Positions 1 through 7,335 are shown, counted from the stretch's first letter. The stretch: DNA of 11,449 nucleotides from JANNXQ01 sp038238555 (GCA_038238555.1 JBBRXP010000190.1:1-11449); one strand, 5' to 3'. Translations and numbers: made by a program. Notes: generated from the letters alone by a model not told the origin.

Positions 1-872
1 CGCCCTGCTCCTATTGCTCCACGCAAAACCGCAAGGGGTTCATCCAGCCGGCCGACCGCGTGCTCGCCTGGATTCGCGGGAAGCACAACGGCGGCGCCAT
101 TTCCATCCGTCACTTCCTCGCCGCGCCCCGGGTCATCAATGACACCTACGGCCTGTTCTTTTACGATCCCGACGGCGGTTACGTGAGTGCGTTCAAGAAG
201 GACAAGGGCTACGAGTTCTACGGCTGGCGCGGCGGAGTGATGGTCGTGAAGGGGCGCGATGGCACGCTGTGGTCGGCGCTCACCGGCCTGGGCATCGAAG
301 GTCCGCAAAAGGGCGCGCGGCTCGAACGCCTGCCCAGCCTGCTCACCGAATGGGGCCACTGGCTGATGCTCCAGCCGGAATCCACCGCCTACGATTTGTT
401 CGACGGAAAGAAATATCAGGTGGCGGAATTGCCAGCCGGGATGAGCGCGGAGGCGAAGGCGAGCATGGGCCAGACCGACCCGCGACTGCCGCCGCGCGCC
501 CCGGTGCTCGGCGTGGAAATCAGCGAACGCGGAAAAGCCTACGCGCTCGACGAGGCGGTGGAGCGCGCGTGCTTCGCGGATACGATCGGCAGCGAACCCA
601 TCGCGGTGTTTTGGTATGGGCCGACGCGCAGCGCCGTTGCCTTCAGCCGCCGGCTCGACGGCCGCACGCTCACGCTTTACGCGGACACCATCTCCCCCGA
701 AACCGCGCCGTTCAAAGACAAGGAGACCGGCTCGCGCTGGACGCTGGCGGGCCGCGCGGTGGACGGGCCGCTCAAGGGCAAGGAACTCACCTGGGTGAAG
801 AGCATCCAGTGCGGCTGGTATGCCTGGGCTGCGGAGTATCCTGAAACGGAATTGTATGTCCCGAAGAAATAA
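1..872 (+). CDS. DUF3179 domain-containing protein (5' end outside window)
   Basis: The reading frame is already open at base 3, which starts a Pro-Cys-Ser-Tyr-Cys stretch, so the gene begins upstream of the window. The GTG at 60 is an internal valine and not a start. The protein shows the two-lobed DUF3179 pattern. The first lobe has VINDTYGLFF, a DGTLWSALTG segment, then GPQKGARLERLPS and TEWGHW. After the linker DPRLPPRAPVLGVEISE, the second lobe has FADTIG, PIAVFWYGPTRSAVAFSR, LDGRTLTLYAD, KETGSRWTLAGRAVDGPLKG and an ending WYAWAAEYPETELYV. This alternation of a W-S-x-L-T-G box and a G-S-R-W box is the family hallmark. DUF3179 proteins are common in secreted or envelope fractions, but their biochemical role is unknown. 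The CxxC pair at the visible N-terminus could bind metal or form a disulphide. The next gene starts one base after the stop, which suggests co-transcription. Family assignment is confident; function is not. Confidence 0.88.
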   Translation, partial: PCSYCSTQNRKGFIQPADRVLAWIRGKHNGGAISIRHFLAAPRVINDTYGLFFYDPDGGYVSAFKKDKGYEFYGWRGGVMVVKGRDGTLWSALTGLGIEGPQKGARLERLPSLLTEWGHWLMLQPESTAYDLFDGKKYQVAELPAGMSAEAKASMGQTDPRLPPRAPVLGVEISERGKAYALDEAVERACFADTIGSEPIAVFWYGPTRSAVAFSRRLDGRTLTLYADTISPETAPFKDKETGSRWTLAGRAVDGPLKGKELTWVKSIQCGWYAWAAEYPETELYVPKK

Positions 873-873
873 C

Positions 874-1938
874 ATGAACGGCTGGCGCAGCCGCCGCCCG
901 GGAGGACTGTTGCTGCTCGCCTTGATTTTGTGCGTTCCGCTCAGCGCGTGCCTTGCCGGGCCTGCTGCAAAATTGAAAGGCGCTTTGCTTACGGCGACCC
1001 AGGCCGACGACGGACAACTCCGTTCCCTCAAAGCGCAAGGCTACAATTCCATCGTGCTCAATCTCTCGGCGGAAGACGCGGCTCAACACAAGGACGCCGC
1101 GCACCGGGTTCAGGCTGCGGGCCTCGACCTCTTCTACTGGATCGAAATCGCGCGCAGTCCCGCGCTCGCCGACGCGCACCCCGAATGGATGGCTAGTCTG
1201 CAAGGCCATCAGGAATGGCGGCGCTTTTTTCCCAAGCTGCCGAAGCCTGCCAACGGCGAGGTCGTGAAGAACTACCCGTGGGTGCCGGTGCTCTACAAGG
1301 AAACCTTCGCGGCCCATTTGGAGCGCGTGAAGGAGCTTCTGCGCGACAAGCCCGCGCCGCGCGGCATCTTTCTCAACGATCTCCAGGCAGCGCCCTCGGC
1401 CTGCGGGTGCGGACATCATCTCTGCCGCTGGACCAGCGATTACGGCCCCATCAAGACCGCCACGCCGCTGGGCGCGGATGCCGCCGCGAAATTCGTTGCC
1501 GCAGTGAAGAAGCTCGCGCCGGAGTCCAAAATCGTTCCCGTCTGGGCGACGGAATGCGAAGAGCAGGACAAGGATGAATTATGCGCGGGCATTCCCTGCT
1601 TCGAGAAGACCTGCTGGCGCGAGTGGACCGCGCAGTTGATGCCGGTTGCGGCCGAGGTTGAGATGCTCGGCGTGTTGCTTCCTTATCGTGCGCTGCAACG
1701 CGACCTGCCGCGTTACGGCGCGGAAGCGGGCTGGATCAAGCCGGCCCTCGCCTCATTCACCACGCTGCCGGCGCGCTATCAGGCCGGGGGCGTGCCGCCG
1801 GATCGTCTCGTTGCGGTGTTGCAAGGCTGGGACGTGACACCTGAACAGATCAAATTACAGATCACCCGCAGCGAGGACGCCGGCGCAGCGGGCTGCGTGG
1901 TTTCAATGATGAAAATCGAGCAGGACTGGAAGCCGTGA
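874..1938 (+). CDS. Predicted lipoprotein with TIM-barrel hydrolase-like fold, function unknown
   Basis: I place the start at ATG 874, one base after the DUF3179 stop; an in-frame ATG at 856 (overlap) is the alternative. The 354-residue product begins with a basic n-region, a leucine-rich core (residues 11-24) and a lipobox LSAC with Cys26, so it is probably a lipoprotein. The mature part reads like a (beta/alpha)-barrel glycoside-hydrolase relative: GYNSIVLNL (about 56-64), GLDLFYWIEIAR (83-94), AHPEWM (101-106), then GIFLNDLQ (164-171). Right after this comes a Cys cluster with C177, C179 and C184 (ACGCGHHLCRW), placed like the CxCxxC groups found after a catalytic strand in some barrel hydrolases. 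More cysteines follow at 228, 237, 242 and 247 (TEC, ELC, PCFEKTC). I do not recognise the exact family. No catalytic acid can be assigned with certainty; D169 is a candidate by position. It probably shares a transcript with DUF3179. Confidence 0.75.
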   Translation: MNGWRSRRPGGLLLLALILCVPLSACLAGPAAKLKGALLTATQADDGQLRSLKAQGYNSIVLNLSAEDAAQHKDAAHRVQAAGLDLFYWIEIARSPALADAHPEWMASLQGHQEWRRFFPKLPKPANGEVVKNYPWVPVLYKETFAAHLERVKELLRDKPAPRGIFLNDLQAAPSACGCGHHLCRWTSDYGPIKTATPLGADAAAKFVAAVKKLAPESKIVPVWATECEEQDKDELCAGIPCFEKTCWREWTAQLMPVAAEVEMLGVLLPYRALQRDLPRYGAEAGWIKPALASFTTLPARYQAGGVPPDRLVAVLQGWDVTPEQIKLQITRSEDAGAAGCVVSMMKIEQDWKP

Positions 1939-1966
1939 TCGTGAACGTCGAGGGCACTTCCAAGAA

Positions 1967-2269
1967 GTGAGGTGTGATAGAACAATTCCTCTAAAGCTGA
2001 CCCTTTGCGCGCTCGCCATTTGCGGCGCCATATCCCTCAAAGCCGCCGGCGAGAAGCCTAAGTCGAACCCGGAACAGGAAGAAATGTTCAAGCGGATCGA
2101 CGCCAACGGTGACGGCAAGGTCACCAAAGCCGAGTTCATGGTCTTCCCCGCATTCCAGAGCGACACCGCCAAAACCGAACAGATGTGGCAACACGTCTCC
2201 AATGGCAAAGAAGAGATCACGCTGAAAGAGTTCCTGGCCGTGGTCAGCGGCGGGAAGCAGGACAAATAA
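1967..2269 (+). CDS. Small secreted EF-hand calcium-binding protein
   Basis: This 100-residue product has a start at GTG 1967; no ATG is available in this frame before the signal sequence. Residues 5-27 form a basic then hydrophobic segment (RTIPLKLTLCALAICGAISL) ending near KAAGEK, a plausible secretion signal. Residues 45-56 are a textbook EF-hand loop, DANGDGKVTKAE: Asp1, Asn3, Asp5, Lys7, Thr9 and Glu12. A second, degenerate loop lies at about 77-88 (VSNGKEEITLKE); it keeps Glu12 but has Val instead of the first Asp. Short exported proteins with one good and one poor EF-hand are abundant in Planctomycetota and Verrucomicrobiota, and their roles are mostly unknown; calcium binding is the safe inference. 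The start has no clear ribosome-binding site and the signal begins abruptly, so the true start is uncertain. A terminator follows the gene. Confidence 0.72.
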   Translation: MRCDRTIPLKLTLCALAICGAISLKAAGEKPKSNPEQEEMFKRIDANGDGKVTKAEFMVFPAFQSDTAKTEQMWQHVSNGKEEITLKEFLAVVSGGKQDK

Positions 2270-2278
2270 CTTCTTCGC

Positions 2279-2295
2279 GAACGGCCCGGCCGTTC
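2279..2295. repeat. Perfect 8-bp inverted repeat around one base
   Basis: GAACGGCC and GGCCGTTC flank a single central C just after the EF-hand gene. The transcript could fold this as a 6-bp stem with a 5-base loop, but no T-run follows. It is perhaps an accessory hairpin or mRNA end-protecting structure in front of the true terminator. The symmetry is seen directly; the role is inference. Confidence 0.45.
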
Positions 2296-2304
2296 ACACG
2301 AATC

Positions 2305-2337
2305 AAGCCGCATCCGTCCCGCGCGGGTGCGGCTTTT
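2305..2337 (+). terminator. Rho-independent terminator after the EF-hand gene
   Basis: AAGCCGCA (2305-2312) pairs perfectly with TGCGGCTT (2328-2335), and the run of four T ends at 2337. The interior contains the self-complementary CCCGCGCGGG (2318-2327), which could extend or rearrange the stem. It sits 36 bases after the EF-hand stop and 28 bases before the next start, and fits an end to the upstream transcription unit. Confidence 0.8.
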
Positions 2338-2364
2338 AACCCGATTTTCCCATCCTCTCAGACC

Positions 2365-3814
2365 GTGAAAACAAAGACATCAATCCTCCTCGCGTGCCTT
2401 CTCAGCTCCGTCTTCCTCGGCACTGTGGCCGCGCAGTCGCCAGCCGATCCCGCTGAGGACGATGCGGTGCGCGACATCGGCTCGCGGCGGGAACTGTTCG
2501 TGGATTCCTGGCTGGTTCAGGATCTGCAAAGCGTCGCATTTCAGTTGCACACGCCGGAGCTTGCCCCGCCGGTCAATCCACCGCGCCCGCAGGGACATTA
2601 TGCGACGGTGCTGCGCGATGGAGATCGCTTTCAATTCTACTATCGCGGCGACAAAGATCCGAAGGTTGGTTGGAAGACTCACGGGTGGGAGGTCTATCAC
2701 GAAGGCGAGGTAACGCTGGTTGCGGAAAGCAAGGATGCCATTCACTGGACGCTGCCTAAGCTCGAGCTTTTCGAGCACCCGAGTTTTCCAGAGGGCAACA
2801 TCGTGCTCATGGATGAGTTTCTCGTGAACCACAACTTCACACCATTCATTGACACGAAGCCCGGCACGCCGCCCGACCAGAAATACAAGGCGCTCGGCGG
2901 CCTCGCGTATCAACCTACCCCGATGTATCAGGAAATCCGCGCGCGCCGTGGGCCGGGCGGGCTGAAGGCGTTCGTGTCACCCGACGGCATTCATTGGAAG
3001 AAGCTCCAGGAGCAAGCCGTCATACCGGACGACTGGGGCAAGTATTTCGACTCGCAGAACTATGCCTTCTGGAGCGAGAGCGAGCAATGCTATGTGTGTT
3101 ACTTCCGTCGCTTCATCAAAGGCTGGCGCGGCATCGCCCGCACCACGTCGCAGGATTTCATCCACTGGACCGATCTCGTCGAGATGGAGGCGAACCTCCC
3201 GCACGAGCACCCTTTACACGAGCTGCACGCAGCCTTACTTCCGCGCGCCGCACATCTATGTCGCCACGCCCACGCGGTTCATGGATCAGCGCGGCGCGGC
3301 AACCGACATCCTATTCATGACCACACGCGGCGGCGCGAAATATGACCGCACCTTCACGCAGGCCTTTATCCGCCCCGGACTTAGCAAGGAAAAATGGGGC
3401 AACCGCGCGAACTATGCCGCCATCGGCATCCATCAGACGAGCGCCACGGAGATGTCCCTCTTCCTCACCGGCGGACGACGCTACACGCTGCGGCTTGATG
3501 GCTTCGCCTCCATCAATGCTCCGCTCAGTGGCGGCGAACTGATCACGAAGCCATTCAAGTTCGCCGGCGGGAAACTGGAGATCAATTACTCCACCAGCGC
3601 CGCGGGCAGGGTGCGGGTGGAGATACAGGATGCGGATGGCAAGGCGCTGCCGGGCTTCGCGCTCGATGACTGCCTGCCGATCTACGGCGACGACATCGCG
3701 CGCATCGTAAAATGGAATGCCGGCGATGATGTAAGCACATTCGCCGGCAAACCCGTCCGCCTCCGTTTCGCCATGGAGGACGCCGATCTCTTCTCTCTGC
3801 GCTTCCGGGAGTAA
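2365..3814 (+). pseudogene. Secreted GH32/43-like beta-propeller protein, frameshifted near 3210
   Basis: The start is GTG 2365, giving the signal peptide KTKTSILLACLLSSVFLGTV with cleavage after VAA (residue 23). The open frame upstream of it overlaps the EF-hand gene and the terminator and is not coding. The mature part starts with the marker RRELFVDSWLVQ (about 41-52), then RDGDRFQFYYRG, SKDAIHWTLPKL and SPDGIHWKKL. This is a five-bladed-propeller, glycosidase-like type seen often in Verrucomicrobia and Planctomycetes. In this frame sense ends at PHEH (codon 3208) and nonsense runs to 3345. The frame one base further on continues from 3212 as LYTSCTQPYFRAPHIYVA to the stop at 3812-3814. 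Removing one C from the CCC at 3210-3212 restores a protein of about 481 residues. The C-terminal part (ELITKPFKFAGGKLEINYST through VKWNAGDDVSTFAGKPVRLRF) is a beta-sandwich-like domain. The cause may be a true frameshift or a read error in a C-run. Substrate unknown. Confidence 0.75.
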
Positions 3815-3824
3815 AAAGGGGATA

Positions 3825-3838
3825 AATCGGCGCCGATT
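3825..3838. repeat. 14-bp perfect palindrome AATCGGC/GCCGATT
   Basis: The palindrome lies 11 bases after the stop of the frameshifted propeller gene and at the left edge of the remnant described next. It has no loop and no T-run, so it is a poor terminator. It may be chance in GC-rich DNA or a scar of rearrangement. Confidence 0.35.
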
Positions 3839-3957
3839 CGAAATGCATCGCGGTGAAGTGGAAGGGCGCGGAAGACTTGTCAGCAATCGCCGGGAAGCCG
3901 GTGCACCCTCGGTTTTATCCCGAGGACGGTGATTTGCCTGCGTTCTGGGTCAGACGC
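3826..3957 (+). pseudogene. Remnant of the C-terminus of a second propeller-family gene
   Basis: In the frame that opens after the TAA at 3823, the translation reads CIAVKWKGAEDLSAIAGKPV and then a segment with RFYPEDGDLPAFWV. It lines up with the last 35-40 residues of the gene just before it: IVKWNAGDDVSTFAGKPVRL, then RFAMEDADLFSLRF. The shared skeleton is VKW-x(3)-D[VL]S-x(2)-AGKPV-x(2)-RF-x(2)-[ED]D-x-DL. No start, signal peptide or upstream body is present. Past about 3950 the homology stops at the end of the convergent sialidase gene. It is therefore the stub of a tandem paralogue cut off by deletion or insertion. The frame stays open far to the right, but that stretch is antisense to the sialidase and is not a real extension. 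Confidence 0.7.
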
Positions 3958-5349
3958 TTATTCTGGATTGGTCGCTATTCGCACCGAACGTCCATAGATG
4001 TCGCGCCGCATTCCCTTGGTCCAGCCGCCGAGGTCGTAAGTCACAAAAAGGTGGTTGTCCGCCGGCGTTTCCTCAATGGCCATGTAATGCGTGGTCAGGA
4101 CTCCGGAGGTCATCCGCACCACGTTGCTCCAGGTCTTTCCGTGGTCGTGGCTGAAGGCGAGGTAGTTGCCATTCCATGGATGTTCAGGGTGTTTCCAGCA
4201 TTGTTTCTGCGGCACGCGCACTCCAAAGGCGGCGACGAGCAGTCCGCTGCGCAATTCGATCAAGTCGGGATCGACCACCGCGCCCCTGAGTTCGTCGGAG
4301 TTCTTCTCATCCAAAAGCCGTCCGTGGAAATCTTTGAAGTCGCGGAACATGTCCGCCCACAGTTCCGTCCGGTAGATATCGAGATTAGCAAATACCCGTG
4401 GACGAGCCGCACTCCATGTCGCGCCCTCATCGTCGGAAATCGCCTCGCAGAGTTCGCGCCCCGTTCGCATCAGACAGATCAGCCGGCCGGGATTCGGCCC
4501 CTGGCTCACGCGCGCGAGCACCGGTTCGCCGAACCCCTCGGTGCCGGCCTTTGGGTCCACCGCCACGGTCGAGATGAGCTTCCAATGCTGTCCCCGGTTC
4601 GTCGACCGCGCCAGCATCACGCGCGACTTCATCATGCTGGGCATGTAAGTCGCAGGCGTCTTGTCGCCTTTGATCCATCCGTAAAATGTGGTCAACAAGT
4701 CTCCGTTCGGCAGTTCGAGAATCCGACGATGCAGGCGCTGGGCGTCGTGCGGGTGGCCGCCATCATCCTTCGAGCAATAAAAATCCACTCCCGGCAAATC
4801 GAAGGTGACATCCTTTGGCCCTTCCAAGGTGCACCAGTCGTCTGTCGAGGTATAAAGTTGCCCGGTCCCTTCGTCCGGCTGCGCTCCCGGCGTGATGTAA
4901 GTATCGAGCGCCAGGATCGTGCCATCGCGCAATTGCACCGCGCCGCCTTCCATGTTCAACCCGTTTGCACCGGGCTTGAGCGGAATCTTCGTCCAGTGCT
5001 GCCCGTCATCGCGCGAGACCACCGTTTCCATCGCGGCGAAATAGGTCATGCGGGAAGAGGGAAACGGCTTTTCCGGCACCTGTGCCTGCACCACCAGCGC
5101 GCCCGACTTCGTGCAAAGCATCGAAGGTTGCAAGCCTCGCGGGAGCACCAGCCGCTCCTTCCCGAAACTCAACCGCAGCCGCCCGTCAGCTTCCACCATG
5201 TGAGGAAGATTGCCGACCATTTCTGCGGCAGCCGCGGGCGGATTGTCGATCGGGGCAGGAGTGTCGGACCCGTCCGCGACAAGCGGCAGCGCCACCAGCA
5301 ACGAAAAAATCCAGCTAATTGGGTTCACGGTGCGCTTCGTGTGTTGCAT
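3958..5349 (-). CDS. Secreted sialidase/neuraminidase-like BNR-repeat protein
   Basis: This is a 463-residue product on the minus strand. I chose the ATG whose complement is at 5347-5349 because a signal peptide follows it at once (basic QHTKR, then ISWIFSLLVALPLV, cleavage near VADG at residues 24-27). The frame is open to 5556, but the extra 69 residues are charged and have no leader character. Asp-boxes, the S-x-D-x-G-x-x-W turn motif of sialidase propellers, occur at 112-119 (SRDDGQHW), 305-312 (SDDEGATW) and 400-407 (SHDHGKTW), with a variant at 249-256 (STNRGQHW). The family usually folds as a six-bladed propeller that cleaves terminal sialic acid or related sugars. The arginine triad cannot be fixed by eye; R295 (LMRTGRE) is one candidate. 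The true substrate may be another glycan. It converges with the damaged propeller genes and diverges from the sulfatase chimera. Confidence 0.85.
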   Translation of the reverse strand: MQHTKRTVNPISWIFSLLVALPLVADGSDTPAPIDNPPAAAAEMVGNLPHMVEADGRLRLSFGKERLVLPRGLQPSMLCTKSGALVVQAQVPEKPFPSSRMTYFAAMETVVSRDDGQHWTKIPLKPGANGLNMEGGAVQLRDGTILALDTYITPGAQPDEGTGQLYTSTDDWCTLEGPKDVTFDLPGVDFYCSKDDGGHPHDAQRLHRRILELPNGDLLTTFYGWIKGDKTPATYMPSMMKSRVMLARSTNRGQHWKLISTVAVDPKAGTEGFGEPVLARVSQGPNPGRLICLMRTGRELCEAISDDEGATWSAARPRVFANLDIYRTELWADMFRDFKDFHGRLLDEKNSDELRGAVVDPDLIELRSGLLVAAFGVRVPQKQCWKHPEHPWNGNYLAFSHDHGKTWSNVVRMTSGVLTTHYMAIEETPADNHLFVTYDLGGWTKGMRRDIYGRSVRIATNPE

Positions 5350-5565
5350 TTTATCGGATTGTCCGCTGATTGTTTGAGGAGGAATATCATTGCTGTCGCC
5401 GCGGCGGAGTTTGTCAATCTGGCGGTGACGAGCAAGGGAACCTGGATTTGTATTTGTGTCCGCCGCAAACCAAGCGAAGAAAAAGTTTCGGCGCCTAAAG
5501 AACGAATGAAAGACTGCGTTCTCACCATGAACCACGCACTCCAATTTGCCAGTCATCAGCCGGTC
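5350..5565. other. Divergent intergenic region between sialidase and sulfatase chimera
   Basis: These 216 bases separate two divergent starts and must hold the sialidase promoter if that gene is expressed on its own. I see no convincing -35/-10 pair, terminator, RNA gene or operator. Open frames across it on both strands are uninterrupted but look non-coding. An in-frame ATG at 5527 could extend the sulfatase chimera by 13 residues. Confidence 0.4.
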
Positions 5566-6138
5566 ATGAAAACCATCCGCCTGATTCTCCTTTCATGCGT
5601 TGCCAAGCTTCGCCCGGCGTTCCGCCAGGTGGCGCTGTCGGTCTCGCTCTGCTCGGCGCTATGTGTTCCATGGGCCATCCATGCCGGGCCATCGAAGCCC
5701 AACATCGTATTCATCTTCGTGGACAACCTCGGCAGCGGCGTTCCCGGTTGTTATGGCTCGAAGGTTCATCGCACGCCGAACATCGATCGCATGGCGGCGG
5801 AGGGCACGCGCTTCACCAGCTTCTACGTCGCCAGCGGTGTCTGCACGCCGGGTCGCGCGGCCGCCATGACCGCCTGCTATCCGCCGCTGCCCAAAGGCGA
5901 TCCGCCGTGCCCTTCGATCCGCAGCGAGAATCTTCGCGATGGAGTCGAAGACGCCAGCTTGCTGGGCATGGTCGAACGCTTCCGCGACGATCCCAAGCGC
6001 GGAGTGGAGGCCCGCACGTTACTCAAGCAAGCTGCCGACTTGGTGCCCGACCAACGTCACTACAACTTTCAATCAAACGCCTACCACTTGCTTCGCAACG
6101 CACTGGGCGGCTTCATCGAGCGCTCTCAGCACGAGTGA
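5566..6138 (+). pseudogene. Chimera: sulfatase N-terminus fused to GH123/DUF4091-like C-terminus
   Basis: The ORF encodes 190 residues from ATG 5566. Residues 1-40 form a leader with a hydrophobic stretch (VALSVSLCSALCVPWAIHA, 22-40). Residues 45-106 are the start of a type I sulfatase: PNIVFIFVDNLG (45-56, metal-binding Asp53, with Asn54 where a second Asp is frequent), GCYGSKVHRTPNIDRMAAEG, and the formylglycine motif C93-T-P-G-R97 followed by AAAMTACYP. Sulfatases are usually 450-600 residues, and everything after this point is missing. From about residue 107 the text changes to KGDPPCPSIRSENLRDGVED, the signature of the C-terminal end of GH123/DUF4091 proteins (pSiR-x-E-x-[LI]RDG-[IV]-[EQ]D), followed by a helical tail to the stop. 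The joint is in frame and lies near 5881-5890, within YPP. With no sulfatase C-terminal half it cannot be an active sulfatase. The GH123 call rests on that one signature. Confidence 0.68.
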
Positions 6139-6199
6139 GCTGATAAGCCGCATTGGATCGCGTGTTCGAACAGCTCAAGTAGAACTCCAACGGAATGCC

Positions 6200-7131
6200 A
6201 TGAACCGCCGCACCTTCCTCCAAACCACCGCCGCAACGATTGCGGGCGCTGCATTGCCACCCTTGCACAGACTGCCACGCGCATTGTGGACACTCACGTT
6301 CACTTCTGGGATCCCACGCGCGAGCAAGGCGTGCCGTTGCCGGGGAAGGGGTCGCCGCTCTACCGCCCTGTGCTGCCTGCCGACTGGAAGAAGGTCGCCT
6401 CGCCGCACGGCGTCAAAGAAACCGTCGTCGTCGAGGCCAGTCACTGGGTGGAGGACAACCAGTGGATTCTCGATCTCGCCGCGAACGAGAAAAGCATCGT
6501 CGGCTTCATCGGAAATCTCGATCCCGCGGACGCAGGCTTCTCCGCAAATTTGAAGCGTTTCGCCGCGAACCCGCTGTTCCGCGGCATCCGCTGGCGTGGC
6601 GATCTTGTGCAGTTGGACGCGACGAAGGATTACGTGAAGCGCGGCGCGAAGGAGTTGAGCGATCACGGCCTCGTGCTGGAACTGAACGGCAAACCTTCGA
6701 TGCTCGCGGAAGCAGCGAAAATCGCGGGTGGACTGCCCGATCTGCGCATCATGATTGACCATGTCGGCAGCGCGGGTGATGCCACGCATCTCACGGATGA
6801 ATGGCGCGAAGGAATGAGGGCCGCAGGCAAGCGGAAGAACATCTTTCTGAAAATCTCCGCGCTCACCGAGCAGACGGACGAATCATCCAAGTCCTATGGC
6901 CACGCACCGCGCGACACCGCTTACTACCAGCCGGTCCTCGACCACTGCTGGGAGTGCTTCGGCGAAGACCGCGTCGTCTATGGCAGCAACTGGCCGGTGT
7001 GCGAGAAAGGCGGCACGTATGCCGACGAGTTCAAGATCGTCAGCGAATACTTTGCGACGAAAGGCAGTGGCGCTTCTGAGAAGTATTTCTGGAAGAACTC
7101 GCTCGCGGCATATCGCTGGATCGAACGCTGA
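6200..7131 (+). pseudogene. Tat-exported COG3618-type amidohydrolase, frameshifted in its leader
   Basis: Two frames make one protein. ATG 6200 starts a Tat-type leader, MNRRTFLQTTAATIAGAALP, typical of exported oxidoreductases and hydrolases in this lineage. After the CCC at 6260-6262 the sense moves to the other frame: LAQTATRIVDTHVHFWDP and on to the stop at 7129-7131. Adding one C there gives an unbroken product of about 310 residues. The catalytic part, numbered from the GTG at 6286, has the metal motif H4-V-H6, E50 and H53 (VEASHW), H159 in MIDHVG, and YGSNWPV at 232-238. In LigI-like members of this amidohydrolase-2 family (PF04909/COG3618) the position of N235 is often Asp. Relatives hydrolyse lactones such as L-fuconolactone, L-rhamnonolactone or pyrone dicarboxylate; which one applies here cannot be read. 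If the frameshift is real, a cytosolic form could start at GTG 6286, but that start has no ribosome-binding site. The C-terminal domain is intact. Confidence 0.75.
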
Positions 7132-7282
7132 GAAACCCGCCATGCCAGCCGTGATGGGCCGTAGTCGTCGGCCTCATGGCCATCCCCGACGCCTGCATGA
7201 TGGGGTTCCCATGCTTCGCTCCCGCCAGCGGCGCCGTTGGCGTTCACGGGGCTGAGCCAAAGACGACTCCGTGATCACAATC
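7132..7282. other. Non-coding spacer between amidohydrolase and the BlaI operon
   Basis: This short region has no supported gene. It contains a 20-bp inverted repeat with one mismatched pair at 7223-7242 (CGCCAGCGGC / GCCGTTGGCG) but no T-run, so a terminator for the amidohydrolase is possible but not shown. A 25-codon ATG frame at 7198-7275 has no supporting signal. Confidence 0.4.
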
Positions 7283-7296
7283 ACTACATTTGTCGT
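7283..7296. promoter_or_regulatory. BlaI-type operator, site 1
   Basis: ACTACA-TT-TGTCGT is a 14-bp inverted repeat with one mismatched pair. The TACA/TGTA core agrees with known BlaI/MecI-family operators. It ends where the putative -35 box begins, and its centre is 23 bp (about two helical turns) from site 2. It lies 39 bases before the regulator's ATG. Confidence 0.72.
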
Positions 7297-7324
7297 TGAC
7301 GAATCACTACGGATGTAGTATTTC
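7296..7324 (+). promoter_or_regulatory. Putative sigma70-type promoter of the BlaI-M56 operon
   Basis: TTGACG (7296-7301) and TATTTC (7319-7324) are separated by 17 bp. The -35 lies between the two operators, and the -10 overlaps the right arm of site 2, so a bound repressor would block the polymerase. Initiation about 7 bases past the -10 would fall only a few bases before the ATG at 7336, giving a leaderless or nearly leaderless message. This fits the absence of a ribosome-binding site. The -10 match is moderate. Confidence 0.5.
7306..7319. promoter_or_regulatory. BlaI-type operator, site 2
   Basis: ACTACG-GA-TGTAGT is the second 14-bp inverted repeat, again with a single mismatched pair and the same half-site as site 1. 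The outer arms of both sites, ACTACA at 7283 and TGTAGT ending at 7319, are exact complements. Two BlaI dimers on the same or nearly the same DNA face would cover the promoter spacer. Autorepression of the downstream operon is the expected role. Confidence 0.75.
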
Positions 7325-7335
7325 CCGCGACAATC

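Noticed and set aside
2185..2364. N-terminal extension of the propeller gene
   Set aside because: It overlaps the EF-hand gene and crosses a terminator. The GTG at 2365 is directly followed by a signal peptide.
5350..5556. N-terminal extension of the sialidase
   Set aside because: The added residues are charged, and a clean signal peptide begins at the internal ATG (5347-5349). Exported proteins of this family start there.
3853..6138. A 761-codon plus-strand open frame
   Set aside because: Its middle is the exact antisense of the sialidase, with no protein-like character. Only its two ends (paralogue stub and sulfatase chimera) carry meaning, and they happen to share a frame.
7198..7275. 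25-codon ATG frame before the BlaI operon
   Set aside because: No ribosome-binding site, no family resemblance, and it ends just before the operator region.
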